From IMG/VR virus record IMGVR_UViG_3300025141_016780, positions 1-24,824 of that record: 24,824 nt of DNA, one strand, 5' to 3'. The notes under the pieces are model-generated. The model made no database searches, was not told the DNA's origin, and worked only from the letters and a program-made list of their open reading frames with translations. A program made the translations under genes and the position numbers. This stretch comes from a virus. How positions within the stretch are numbered: the stretch's first letter is position 1; every line of letters starts with the position of its first letter. This document shows positions 1 through 8,094 of the stretch, piece after piece.

Positions 1-190
1 CTATAATTGCGACATCAGAATTCTTTAAAGCTTCCTCAGTTATATTTCCAACTGTAGATATTTGTGAATCTACACCAATATCATTAAAATATTTACAATA
101 GTCATTGACCCATATTCTATATGAGCCAGAAGAGATATTTTGATCTAAAGTAAGAAATGTTATTTTTAAACTATTTTTAACTTTTTTCAT
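1..190 (-). CDS. Glycosyltransferase-like protein, N-terminal part only
   Basis: The first 63 codons of a minus-strand gene are present; the rest lies beyond the window edge. The frame opens with ATG at 190 and begins MKKVKNSLKITFLTLDQN, followed by SGSYRIWVNDYCKYF. A hydrophobic first strand followed by a Gly-Ser-Tyr-Arg-Ile loop and an amphipathic helix is typical of the N-terminal Rossmann half of GT-B glycosyltransferases. It is the last visible gene of the glycosylation operon that extends to 5351, starting 24 bp after the preceding stop. The fold call rests on pattern and context; no catalytic region is visible. Confidence 0.55.
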   Translation of the reverse strand, partial: MKKVKNSLKITFLTLDQNISSGSYRIWVNDYCKYFNDIGVDSQISTVGNITEEALKNSDVAII

Positions 191-214
191 TTTTTAAATT
201 CCAGCCAGGATAAA

Positions 215-1486
215 TTAATCTTGTGATTGAAAATGCCCAGCAATAAGTGCCTGGTGCGATGGATGACCGCTGGCTGTTTTTCCTACCTCATAGACTTTAA
301 ACATTCTTGACAGCTGGCAAAGTGTAAAAATATCCTTAGCGCAGCCAAACCTCTCATCAAAATCATCTAATATCCAGACGGGCTTTGTGCTCTGGCACTG
401 CGTACTTTCTAGATTGATAACATCCCTAAGAACTGTTCCTTCATCATGGAGCCCATCAATATAAAATAAATCTACATTGCTTGCTCTCGATGCTAATTCA
501 CTACTGGTCTCTTGAAAATAATTGAATCTATCATCACATTCATAAATTTCTACATACTTTCTACTTCTAACGTCTCTTGGATCACAAGACATAACAAAGC
601 CTTTTTCACTATCTCCATCTGAAACATATTTGCAAAAATTGTAGAACTGCCAGCCCTCGGCTGTTCCTACCTCTACTATTCTATTTCTATCAAAAGATTC
701 GGCAATTCTAGTTAGATAAAAGCCTCTTTTCATTAAATTTGAAAGTATTTCCCTACGCATTTTGTTAGAGACAATATTCGCCGTGTCGAGTTTTTTATTT
801 TGAATAGGAAGATTTATATCATTCCAGAGTTCTTGATAGTCTTCTGGAACTTCAATATCTTCTATTGCTCCGTAGTTTTTATAAAGATTTGTTAGTTCTT
901 GAGACTTTGTAAAAACATACTCAAAATTCATTCCTGCAAAATTTCTTTGAATCGGTTGACACACTGAGCAGAATGTGGTATTTGTTAAAGATAGAACATC
1001 ATGAATTGGATTTTCTATGACAAATTCAGTATACTCATCCTGATCTATTCCCACCTGGCACTGGAGGAAGAGATAGCCGCCAACTTTTAGGACTCTTTCC
1101 ATCTCTGCCATCATTTTTGAAGGATCTATTGAGTGATCAATAACATTTGTATACACGAAATCAAATGTCTCATCTTCAAAGTCTAGATTGTGCATATCTC
1201 CATGAATTACGCTGGGTTCATGCGGAATAATATCAATCCCGATGGCATCGACAATTCCCATTTCATTTAGTGCAACAACTTCTTGTCCGGTTCTTGCACC
1301 TACACATAATGCCTTTGTCTCACTATTTAAAATATTTCCAAACTTAGAAAACTCTCCCTTAAAACCACTAACCTTTAATTCCCACTCTTCACCTAGCCAC
1401 TTTACCCTCTTTTCTGGGTTTAGTGTCTTTTTAGATTGAAAAGCAATATAGTCTTTATAGTCTTTATAATGTCTAACTTTTTTCAA
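215..1486 (-). CDS. Two-domain SAM-dependent methyltransferase
   Basis: This 423-residue protein appears to carry two methyltransferase-like domains in tandem. The first (about residues 55-145) has the glycine motif ALCVGARTGQE at 59-69, an acidic strand end GIDII at 83-87, and LDFEDETFDFVYTNVIDH at 101-118, as in Methyltransf_11 proteins. The second (about 245-420) has IVEVGTAEGWQFYN at 270-283, SCDPRD at 300-305 and LFYIDGLHDEG at 340-350, the pattern of Methyltransf_24 enzymes that often sit in sugar and glycan clusters. A CSVC pair at 173-176 could bind metal. The gene overlaps the upstream glycosyltransferase by 14 bp, so it is translated from the same operon. I infer methylation of a sugar or glycan precursor; the substrate cannot be read from sequence. 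Confidence 0.75.
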   Translation of the reverse strand: MKKVRHYKDYKDYIAFQSKKTLNPEKRVKWLGEEWELKVSGFKGEFSKFGNILNSETKALCVGARTGQEVVALNEMGIVDAIGIDIIPHEPSVIHGDMHNLDFEDETFDFVYTNVIDHSIDPSKMMAEMERVLKVGGYLFLQCQVGIDQDEYTEFVIENPIHDVLSLTNTTFCSVCQPIQRNFAGMNFEYVFTKSQELTNLYKNYGAIEDIEVPEDYQELWNDINLPIQNKKLDTANIVSNKMRREILSNLMKRGFYLTRIAESFDRNRIVEVGTAEGWQFYNFCKYVSDGDSEKGFVMSCDPRDVRSRKYVEIYECDDRFNYFQETSSELASRASNVDLFYIDGLHDEGTVLRDVINLESTQCQSTKPVWILDDFDERFGCAKDIFTLCQLSRMFKVYEVGKTASGHPSHQALIAGHFQSQD

Positions 1487-2402
1487 TTAATTTCTCCATT
1501 GCAGAAAAATACATCTCTGCTGCATTATTCAAATTATAACTCTTGTCACATAATATTTTTAAATAATTTTCAAAATCTAGTGGTGGCGGGCTGTACAGGT
1601 CTAATGGTGAAAAATCCCAGTCTAAATCATCTATAACAACCTTCTCAAGAGAAGATATTTCCTTAGTACCTCCTGATGATGAACAGACTATGGTGCAATC
1701 ACATGCAGCTGCATCGACTACAACGTTTGGGCAATGATCTAAAAATGCAAGATGGACAAAAGTTGAAGAAGTTTTATATATTGATATTAAAGATTTCCAA
1801 GGCAAATGACCCAAATAAAATATTCTATTGTTTATTAGTGACTCATATCCTAAAAAATCCTCTTTTGTTGCACCTTTTCCTGCTACAAGCAGCACAGATC
1901 TATCGCTTGCTTTTTCAATAAAGTATCTAATATTCTCCCTTAACCTTTTGTGAGGTCGCCAGGATGATGCACACACCCATATCTCTTTATCACCAAATGT
2001 TTCTTTCATGTCAGCAGGTTCAATTTTGTCAATTAAATGAGTATTTGCACCATTTGATATTACATAGCTAGATTCATGCTCTCCAAACCAAGAAGTTATC
2101 AAATCTTTATTAAACTCTGACTGAAATACAACGGAATCCGATTCTAAATAAGTCTTTTTAATATTGGTATTTAATAAATTATAATCTTGCGATGTATTAA
2201 AATATATTCCATCTAGCCGTGTAATTCGAGGTATAGTTTTAGGAAATAGTGACTCTATAAGAGAGAATTCTATATCAGCTTTTTCAAAACTATCTACAAG
2301 TCTAATCTTACTGTCTTCTAGCAGACTATTAAATAGTCCCTTTGAAAAACTATTTGGACCGCTATCTGACGATGGATTAAAATTTGTTAAAACGACATTC
2401 AT
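1473..2402 (-). CDS. GT4-like glycosyltransferase (GT-B fold)
   Basis: This 309-residue protein has the layout of family GT4 (Glycos_transf_1) enzymes. It has a short N-terminal Rossmann half, the linker SEFNKDLI at 95-102 with ISNGAN at 115-120, and a donor-binding half that starts CASSWRPHKRLREN at 144-157. It then continues with FYLGHLPWKSLISIYKTSS at 195-213 and the nucleotide-sugar region CPNVVVDAAACDCTIVCSSSGGTKEI at 224-249. The usual Glu of the E-x7-E motif is replaced by Asp-Ala-Ala, which suggests a divergent donor site. The start overlaps the cupin stop in an ATGA and the end overlaps the methyltransferase gene. At about 310 residues it is short for the family. Its likely role is addition of a sugar to a phage or host surface glycan. 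Confidence 0.75.
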   Translation of the reverse strand: MNVVLTNFNPSSDSGPNSFSKGLFNSLLEDSKIRLVDSFEKADIEFSLIESLFPKTIPRITRLDGIYFNTSQDYNLLNTNIKKTYLESDSVVFQSEFNKDLITSWFGEHESSYVISNGANTHLIDKIEPADMKETFGDKEIWVCASSWRPHKRLRENIRYFIEKASDRSVLLVAGKGATKEDFLGYESLINNRIFYLGHLPWKSLISIYKTSSTFVHLAFLDHCPNVVVDAAACDCTIVCSSSGGTKEISSLEKVVIDDLDWDFSPLDLYSPPPLDFENYLKILCDKSYNLNNAAEMYFSAMEKLIEKS

Positions 2403-2725
2403 CTATTGTAGTCATCTTCAATTCTAACAACATCATCTAGATGTGGTGTGCTGACTTCTACTAGAGTAACATCACCGTCATCTGCTGCAAATCTATGAAT
2501 CTGGTGAGGTGAGATGTGTAGACTCTTTCCTTTTATAAACTTTTCGACATTATCATTTTTATCATAATTATAAAGAGTTCCCTCTATGACATATATCGTT
2601 TCTTCCTTTGTCTGGTGAAACTGTTTTGATAGTCTGTGACCCGCTTTAATGTGGAGTAATTTTCCAACGTAGCTTGAAGTTTTTGCCCAGATTTCTTCGT
2701 GACCCCAGGGCTTGTTAATTCTCAT
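2399..2725 (-). CDS. Single-domain cupin, mannose-6-phosphate isomerase type II-like
   Basis: This is a 108-residue single cupin. It opens KPWGHEEIWA at 5-14, the signature start of the cupin half of bifunctional ManC/AlgA-type enzymes and of related stand-alone cupins. The metal-binding positions are visible: HQTKEE at 37-42 (His plus Glu), then GTLYNY, SLHISPHQIHRFA at 68-80 with further His residues, and a final strand VTLVEVSTP. It shares ATGA start/stop overlaps with both the GT2 gene upstream and the GT4 gene downstream. It probably isomerises or epimerises a sugar phosphate or nucleotide sugar used by the neighbouring transferases. Exact chemistry is not decidable because these small cupins are functionally mixed. 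Confidence 0.75.
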   Translation of the reverse strand: MRINKPWGHEEIWAKTSSYVGKLLHIKAGHRLSKQFHQTKEETIYVIEGTLYNYDKNDNVEKFIKGKSLHISPHQIHRFAADDGDVTLVEVSTPHLDDVVRIEDDYNR

Positions 2726-3429
2726 TCAATAAACCCGCGCGATCTAACAATATTGACTGTAGATATTTGACTTTTTTCCTCATAGTCTCTGTGCGGTATA
2801 GATACTGAATTTATATTGTATGTGTAGCAAACCTGGTCGATATAATGTCTTGAAGATGATATGCTGAGCAATGGTAGCATTAGTGCTTGATCATATCCTC
2901 TTTTAAACCAGTTCCCGTGTATATCTTTGAAATTTTTATCACTTATTTTCGACAATAGCGATGCTTTAAATGTTCTTAAGTGGGATGAGGACCAGGGCCA
3001 CGCATACGGATCGACATTTGCTGGCATTGATTTAGATATATTGGCTCCATTGACGTCCCACTGGTGTCCTGTCCATACAACGTCATGCCCTTCTTTATAT
3101 GAATTTATTATAATTTTTACAGTATCATCATTGCATAGATAGTCATCACCATCTACGACTGCTATTATAATATCATCAAGATCTTCAAAACTACGAGCAG
3201 TTTCAACAATATTTCTTAGTGCATATTTTTTTTCATTATTTTTAATAACTGTAAATTTATCTTTTTTAAATTTTGATACTAGCTCGTAAGTTCCATCCTC
3301 AGACATATCATCAATGATAATTGCATCCCAGTCTTCGGAACTTTGATTTACTAGGCTCGCACCAAGCTTTTCTAAATTTTTCTCCGCATTGTAGCATGGA
3401 ACTATAAATAAAACTCTCACTTTATCCAC
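2722..3429 (-). CDS. Family 2 glycosyltransferase (GT-A fold)
   Basis: This is a 235-residue GT2 enzyme. The N-terminal strand VRVLFIVPCYNAEKNLEKL at 4-22 is the classic GT2 opening. IIIDDMSEDGTYEL at 37-50 carries the nucleotide-binding Asp pair, and IAVVDGDDYL at 89-98 supplies the metal-binding DxD. A Trp-rich stretch WTGHQWDV at about 119-126 and a C-terminal GNWFKRGYDQALMLPLL probably form the acceptor side. It overlaps the fusion glycosyltransferase by 13 bp and the cupin by 4 bp. The length fits a minimal GT2 catalytic domain. Donor and acceptor are unknown. Confidence 0.85.
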   Translation of the reverse strand: MDKVRVLFIVPCYNAEKNLEKLGASLVNQSSEDWDAIIIDDMSEDGTYELVSKFKKDKFTVIKNNEKKYALRNIVETARSFEDLDDIIIAVVDGDDYLCNDDTVKIIINSYKEGHDVVWTGHQWDVNGANISKSMPANVDPYAWPWSSSHLRTFKASLLSKISDKNFKDIHGNWFKRGYDQALMLPLLSISSSRHYIDQVCYTYNINSVSIPHRDYEEKSQISTVNIVRSRGFIE

Positions 3430-5351
3430 TCTCCCATAGATTCAGGGTGAATTGCAGATCCCACTGTTATGCACGAAGTCGGTTTGTTAAAATCAACCTT
3501 GGAATGAAATACCCACCCTCCAATTTCTGTCTCAAGCTTTGTTGCCATATCTGAAATATCCTGGTCAGTAACATCGGACCATTTTTTATCAAAAAACATG
3601 TTATTTTCAACTGTATCTTCCTGTGAAACATCGTACAAGCTTTGCCAGTGCTTAGACCAGTAATTTTTATATGTTTTAATCTTTCTTTCAATATCATACC
3701 ACGAATAGTGAATAACAGATGGCAAGCCGTTTGTAATATTCTGGAGCCACGATGAATACGCAGCGAGTGCATCTTCTGCCCCGTTTATCGCAAGCTCTCT
3801 TGCTTTATGCGCATCCTCTGTATAGAAGTTTACAAATGGTATTGGATCATACGTATCTGACCTGACATAGTCACATCCGTCTGAACCCGGTAAAGAATAA
3901 AGCTCGCCTGCGTCATCAAACTTTCTTAGTGTTGCAGGTATTCCGTGTGTAATATGGGGTCTATTTCTAGAAAGTCTCCATTTCCACGGATTGACATCTA
4001 TTCTTAATTTTCCCTTGCTTCCCCAGAATTCTAGGACTGGGAGTGCTACTAGATCCATTGTCTTGGGTATTTTTCTAACTAACTGCTTTACTTTTTCGTA
4101 ATCTCTTTCATGAACTACTTCATCTGAATCCTGTTGCCAGCAAAATTCACCCGTACAGATTGCTCGTGCCATTGCCTTTTGAAGACCGTCATAAACAGCA
4201 AATCTCTTATTGTTCCAATCTCTTTTCTGAACATGCACAATTAGCCTTTCATCTTTATTTGCAATTTCACTTAGCCTCTCTATAGTGCCGTCTGTTGAGC
4301 CTCCATCAACAACAACTACCTGGTCACAAAAACCCAGCAGCGATTGAATCGACGCCTCAAATGGATATTTTTGAGAAATACAGTTATGCGTCGTAGTGTA
4401 TCCGCTAATAGTAGGTTGTCTATCCTGCTGCGTGTTTATCTCGTCCCAAAATCTTGATGTTCCACCCATCAACCACTCTACTGTATCCTGGAGACTGCTA
4501 GATGAAAACCAGGATTCATTCTTGTGCAAAACATTATCATTTATTATAAGATCGCATCCTAAAAGTTTTGCCTCAATGACAGTTCTTGGACAGGTGTCAC
4601 CGCCGAGAGGTAAGAATACCAATCCTTTTGAAGATGCCATTTTATCCAACATTTCTTCATGCTTTAAATCTGATACTATTTCATACTCTATGCTTTTATC
4701 TTCACAGTATGAGACAGCAGCATCGACACCCTTTATCCACGAATTACTTCCTACTATTAAATAAGTCTCAGACTTATCATTTTTAGAGTTGCTAAATTTT
4801 GAAACATATTCAAAAAATTCAGGAGAAAATAAAGAGCTAAGAAGAATTGAATTTTTCTTTTCAAGGAATGGAAAATGACTCTCATAAATCTCTCTTTGGC
4901 AATCTGACATCCAGAATAAAGATTCTGCACCGTAGAAAAATGCAGAAATTAACTTTCCAACCATTCTATTTTGACAATCACATGCAGTGCCAAGCTCAAA
5001 TTCATGTTTCTCTGGCGATCTATATCCGCAGAATTTAAAGTCATATTCAACTATTGCATATCTTAAATTAGCAATTATTGATGGAATCAATTCAGTATTC
5101 ATTCCTGAAAAGTTTGTAAATACCCAGAACTTTTCAATTCCCTGGGAGAGCAATTCCATTGTAAGTTGGGATGATCTTATTTTGCAAATATTTTTACCGT
5201 TGGCTGAATTTATAAGAACTTCTGTTGTAAGCTCAGCGCCGCCGGCGTAATCTTCGACAAACATATCCGAGACGAATACGATATCAGCATCAGATATTTT
5301 TTCTTCTAATGGCTTTTCAAAATTACCAGTTGGAAAGGGACTATTAAACAT
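3417..5351 (-). CDS. Fused GT-B plus GT2 glycosyltransferase
   Basis: This 644-residue protein appears to join two transferases. Residues 20-300 look like a GT-B/GT4 enzyme: DIVFVSDMFVEDYAGGAEL at 23-41, FWMSDCQREIY at 146-156, LIVGSNSWIKGVDAA at 198-212 and LPLGGDTCPRTVIEAKLLGCD at 248-267, with the P-x-x-x-I-E-A donor motif. Residues 313-640 form a GT2 domain: ISGYTTTHNCI at 315-325, VVVVDGGSTDGTIERL at 345-360, and CWQQDSDEVV at 404-413 with the DxD metal motif. It is the first gene of the glycosylation operon, with 67 bp of noncoding sequence upstream and an AGAGG ribosome site 7 nt before ATG. The two domains may add successive sugars. The GT2 half is clear; the GT-B half is clear in its C-terminal donor site and weaker at the N-terminus. 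Confidence 0.8.
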   Translation of the reverse strand: MFNSPFPTGNFEKPLEEKISDADIVFVSDMFVEDYAGGAELTTEVLINSANGKNICKIRSSQLTMELLSQGIEKFWVFTNFSGMNTELIPSIIANLRYAIVEYDFKFCGYRSPEKHEFELGTACDCQNRMVGKLISAFFYGAESLFWMSDCQREIYESHFPFLEKKNSILLSSLFSPEFFEYVSKFSNSKNDKSETYLIVGSNSWIKGVDAAVSYCEDKSIEYEIVSDLKHEEMLDKMASSKGLVFLPLGGDTCPRTVIEAKLLGCDLIINDNVLHKNESWFSSSSLQDTVEWLMGGTSRFWDEINTQQDRQPTISGYTTTHNCISQKYPFEASIQSLLGFCDQVVVVDGGSTDGTIERLSEIANKDERLIVHVQKRDWNNKRFAVYDGLQKAMARAICTGEFCWQQDSDEVVHERDYEKVKQLVRKIPKTMDLVALPVLEFWGSKGKLRIDVNPWKWRLSRNRPHITHGIPATLRKFDDAGELYSLPGSDGCDYVRSDTYDPIPFVNFYTEDAHKARELAINGAEDALAAYSSWLQNITNGLPSVIHYSWYDIERKIKTYKNYWSKHWQSLYDVSQEDTVENNMFFDKKWSDVTDQDISDMATKLETEIGGWVFHSKVDFNKPTSCITVGSAIHPESMGEWIK

Positions 5352-5418
5352 AACTACACCTCTGTCTATTGATATACCATTTTAACAAAGAATGTATATA
5401 AGTTTAACTTTGATTTTC
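5352..5418 (-). promoter_or_regulatory. Leader of the glycosylation operon with motif ATAGACAGAGGT
   Basis: This 67-bp gap follows the fibre gene and precedes the first glycosyltransferase. On the minus strand it reads GGTATATCAATAGACAGAGGT, then seven bases to ATG. The 12-mer ATAGACAGAGGT (5358-5369) recurs exactly upstream of another minus-strand gene at 13962-13973. It includes the AGAGG ribosome site; the AT-rich run before it is a candidate promoter -10 region. No U-tract terminator hairpin for the fibre gene is evident. Confidence 0.35.
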
Positions 5419-7491
5419 TTAATTAAACTCTCTAAATTGATTCATTTCAAATAAAACAACGCCGCTTATATCCCACAGTCCAGAGGATGGTGCATTGAGT
5501 GGGTCCATGGAGATGCAAACTCTCTCGCCTGCACTCATTGAGACATTTAATGGAACATTAAGTGTCTGACCGCCGGCAAGGTGGACACCGTTAAACGAAA
5601 CTGTTGAGTTTGATCTGCCAAAGCCTATAGGGGTTACTAGCGATGTAATGGCGCCTAGACCTGCCACACTAAGTGAATCCATTTTTTGATCTTTTCCATG
5701 GAATACATCGAATCTTACGTTTCCAGGACTTGATATGGTATTTGTACCAGACCCAGACATACTAATTTTCATATTTCTCAATGTGCAGTCAAACGGTGCA
5801 ACTAGAACGAACTCAGAATACGGAACAGATCGCCCACTATCCGTTCCAGCATTTCCAAGTGCAAGCCACGCTGGTTCATTTGTGTGTGTGGCATTCGGCC
5901 ACTTTGAAGAAAAGTATGTAGGAATTGTAATTCCCGAAGGTGCTGACGCTATGCCGGCATGGCCAGAACCAAACATAACAGAGCCGCTGACTTCTAGTGC
6001 GAGACCGTCTACAGGAGTCTTTTGTCTAGTGCCACCCATGACTGATGCCCCGCTTACAACAAGATCACCTGCTACAAGTATTGTGCCCTTTGTAGCAGTT
6101 CCCATAGAGCCAGATGTACCTGAGAGATACAACTTGATATCGGCGCCCAGTGGTACGATTTCAGATGCTGCGGTAACACTATTTGTTCCAAACAGAGCCT
6201 GATCTGCTCCGCCATCAACAAGAACCATTCCGGGAGATGCTGATGACCCCACCCTAAAGTCTGTTGTTGATGCGTTGTCATTTATAATGACGCCACCGCC
6301 TGTTATTTTTAGCTTTTCTTCCTTTGTTGTTGTAGTATCTCTTACTGTTCTAAATACCATCTCGCCAGGATGCGATCCTGCACTAATTGTGCCACCTGGT
6401 TTTGCTTGAACATATATGTCACCAAATGTTTCATATGATGAGCCATCATACCCCTTGAAATCTATGGTGCCAAGGAAATCACTTGCATTGACAGCAGTCG
6501 GAGATGCACCAGTTCCTCTTCCCTTTACAATTTCAAGCTGGGATGCATCTGTATCATTAAAGTTCTGGCTAACTCTCATGACACCCGTAGCTGTAGCATC
6601 AGAATGTGCTTCGAAAAGAACAACGGGAGCCGGTGTACCAACACCAACTCTATCATTTGTTGCATCGACAAAGAGGGCATGAGATAAATTATTAGACTCA
6701 GCCCTGAAATTAATAATTTTAGATTGATCATTTACTACAACTTCAGATCCTGTGCAGTGTAGATACATGTCCTGAGTTGGGCCAGCAAATATTCTAACTC
6801 CGCTACCGCCGCTAAGAATCAAATTTTGGCCAGGTGCTGCCCATATACTAGCATCTGGTGCCATATTATCTGGCTGAGTATCCCAGACAATTCTACTTTC
6901 TCCTGGACTATCTAATACTATTGCAGCGTTTGGTGCACCAGAAGATACTGGTGCTGTTCCTTGAATATGCAATGTTCCAGAGACTAATGTGTCGCCTCCA
7001 AAGACAGCTGTACCTCTTGTCGCTGAAGACTGAGTATATTTAGATCCTGAAACATAAAATGATACGTCTGCGCCAGATGATTCATCTATTGATGATCCTG
7101 CGCCGCCAGAGTTGATTAAGACCTGATCATTGTTTCCTGATACTAAAAGCGCTGAAGTCTTATTAACAGTTTCAACTCTAAAATCTTGTGCTGCGCTTTG
7201 TTGATTAAATACTGCGCCGCCGCCAGCAGCGAGCAAGATATCAGCAGTTGCCGCGGAAGTTCCACCCACTATGACAGTTGTAGTTGCCGGTGTATTGGGA
7301 TACAAGAACGGAGCATTCAGAGTCCAGTTGCCGCCGCCGCCGCCGCCCGTTGAAGATATTTCAATCTGGTTTCCATACTGAGAGCCGCTGCTAATCGTTA
7401 CATTTGCACCAGCCACCAGGTAAGACTTGCCATCGACGTTCCTGGTTATTGAGCCAGATATTGCTGTAGCTCTAAAATCTTCGTCTGCCAT
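5419..7491 (-). CDS. Tail fibre / receptor-binding structural protein
   Basis: This 690-residue protein is rich in Ala, Gly, Ser, Thr and Val, with few charges. It contains degenerate repeats typical of marine phage fibres: DFRVETVNKTSALLVSGNND near residue 102, NFRAESNNLSHALFVDATND near 263, and DFRVGSSASPGMVLVDGGAD near 414. Each is followed by a short Gly-rich turn. Between them are repeated SGTSGSMG-, VSGTLHI- and GVGTPAP-like segments. The N-terminus SGSITRNVDGKSYLVAGANV leads into a run of six glycines encoded by a GCC/GGC triplet run, probably a hinge. The C-terminal 150 residues look like a distinct globular beta domain, a possible receptor-binding tip. It has a good GGGAGAAGAG ribosome site. 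Position between two lectin-like genes and a glycosylation operon supports a surface role. Confidence 0.75.
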   Translation of the reverse strand: MADEDFRATAISGSITRNVDGKSYLVAGANVTISSGSQYGNQIEISSTGGGGGGNWTLNAPFLYPNTPATTTVIVGGTSAATADILLAAGGGAVFNQQSAAQDFRVETVNKTSALLVSGNNDQVLINSGGAGSSIDESSGADVSFYVSGSKYTQSSATRGTAVFGGDTLVSGTLHIQGTAPVSSGAPNAAIVLDSPGESRIVWDTQPDNMAPDASIWAAPGQNLILSGGSGVRIFAGPTQDMYLHCTGSEVVVNDQSKIINFRAESNNLSHALFVDATNDRVGVGTPAPVVLFEAHSDATATGVMRVSQNFNDTDASQLEIVKGRGTGASPTAVNASDFLGTIDFKGYDGSSYETFGDIYVQAKPGGTISAGSHPGEMVFRTVRDTTTTKEEKLKITGGGVIINDNASTTDFRVGSSASPGMVLVDGGADQALFGTNSVTAASEIVPLGADIKLYLSGTSGSMGTATKGTILVAGDLVVSGASVMGGTRQKTPVDGLALEVSGSVMFGSGHAGIASAPSGITIPTYFSSKWPNATHTNEPAWLALGNAGTDSGRSVPYSEFVLVAPFDCTLRNMKISMSGSGTNTISSPGNVRFDVFHGKDQKMDSLSVAGLGAITSLVTPIGFGRSNSTVSFNGVHLAGGQTLNVPLNVSMSAGERVCISMDPLNAPSSGLWDISGVVLFEMNQFREFN

Positions 7492-7505
7492 CTCTTCTCC
7501 CTAAC

Positions 7506-7730
7506 CTATTTATTCCCAATAATATGAACATGCACATTGCCTGTTATCGGTGCAGAGGTTCTTATTGTACATCCTGTATTTGTTACGTCAAATGCCCAGA
7601 CATTTACGTTTTTTATAATACTGGTTGCTGTTACAAAAGGTGTATTTGTAAAATTATATGATAATGTAACTGTATCTGTACTTACAAAGGCTACAGATTT
7701 TTCCTGAATCTCTACATTTAGCATTCCCAT
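7506..7730 (-). CDS. Small beta-rich, H-type-lectin-like protein
   Basis: This 74-residue protein is the shorter of two tandem paralogues. It reads as alternating beta strands: VTLSYNFTNTPFVTATSI, then NVNVWAFDVTNTGCTIRTSA and GNVHVHIIG at the end. The order of a strand ending before a Pro, a variable turn, a strand with aromatic residues, and a closing H-x-H strand resembles the roughly 70-residue H-type lectin domain also found on phage tail proteins. It lies 14 bp upstream of the fibre gene and starts 1 bp after the stop of its paralogue. Likely a virion surface or fibre-tip accessory protein. The fold is inferred from pattern only. Confidence 0.6.
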   Translation of the reverse strand: MGMLNVEIQEKSVAFVSTDTVTLSYNFTNTPFVTATSIIKNVNVWAFDVTNTGCTIRTSAPITGNVHVHIIGNK

Positions 7731-7731
7731 A

Positions 7732-8055
7732 TTAGCATGTCCTTATTGCGTGAAAGTGAACATCTCCAGTAAACGGTGCACTGGTCTCTATGGTTACATG
7801 AGTTGTTGACACACCTGTAACCCATACGTTTACATTGCCTATTTTTGCAACTGATATCGCAGTTATTCTAGGCACGCTTTCAAATGTCTCAGTGAATGCA
7901 TAGGTTCCCGTTGTTGTTCCATTGAATGATATTAGCCCCACCTCAATTTCAACTTTTGTAGGTGAACAATATTCCCAAACGGGAGCCTTTCTAATATAAG
8001 GATATACCTTTCTAAATCTATTCTTATCTTTCTTTTTAAAAGAAGCTTTTCCCAT
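7732..8055 (-). CDS. Beta-rich, H-type-lectin-like protein with basic N-terminus
   Basis: This is a 107-residue paralogue of the 74-residue protein that follows it. The last 70 residues align well: FTETFESVPRITAISV, NVNVWVTGVSTTHVTIETSA and GDVHFHAIRTC match the same blocks in the neighbour. The first 30 residues are different and very basic, MGKASFKKKDKNRFRKVYPY, and could anchor the protein to another virion component. A strong GGGGGTGAG ribosome site precedes ATG. I infer tandem duplication of one small carbohydrate- or receptor-binding domain with one copy gaining or losing the basic head. Confidence 0.6.
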   Translation of the reverse strand: MGKASFKKKDKNRFRKVYPYIRKAPVWEYCSPTKVEIEVGLISFNGTTTGTYAFTETFESVPRITAISVAKIGNVNVWVTGVSTTHVTIETSAPFTGDVHFHAIRTC

Positions 8056-8094
8056 TATCTCACCCCCTGACTATAAGTATAGTGAAATAGAGAT
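8056..8094 (-). promoter_or_regulatory. Candidate promoter/operator with perfect inverted repeat
   Basis: The 39-bp gap between phoH and the lectin-like pair contains ACTATAAGTATAGT at 8070-8083, a perfect inverted repeat with a two-base centre. On the minus strand it gives TATACT, a good sigma-70-type -10 sequence, 23-28 bp before the ATG at 8055. A convincing -35 box is not visible. It could be a promoter, an operator, or a middle/late phage promoter element. Confidence 0.35.

Noticed and set aside
4396-4786. Plus-strand frames inside the fusion glycosyltransferase
   Set aside because: They are antisense to conserved GT-B donor-site sequence, have no domain signature and no ribosome site.
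5735-6202. A 155-codon plus-strand protein opposite the fibre gene
   Set aside because: It has Pro/Ser-rich composition produced by antisense of Gly/Ser/Ala repeats; there is no recognisable motif.
7328-7346. Triplet repeat GCC run as a phase-variable site
   Set aside because: Length changes by whole triplets would only alter a glycine hinge and not the frame; it is a simple Gly linker.
7495-7512. T4-type late promoter AATAAATAG before the fibre gene
   Set aside because: The sequence is the coding end Gly-Asn-Lys-stop of the 74-residue gene; the match is probably forced by codons and there is no independent support.
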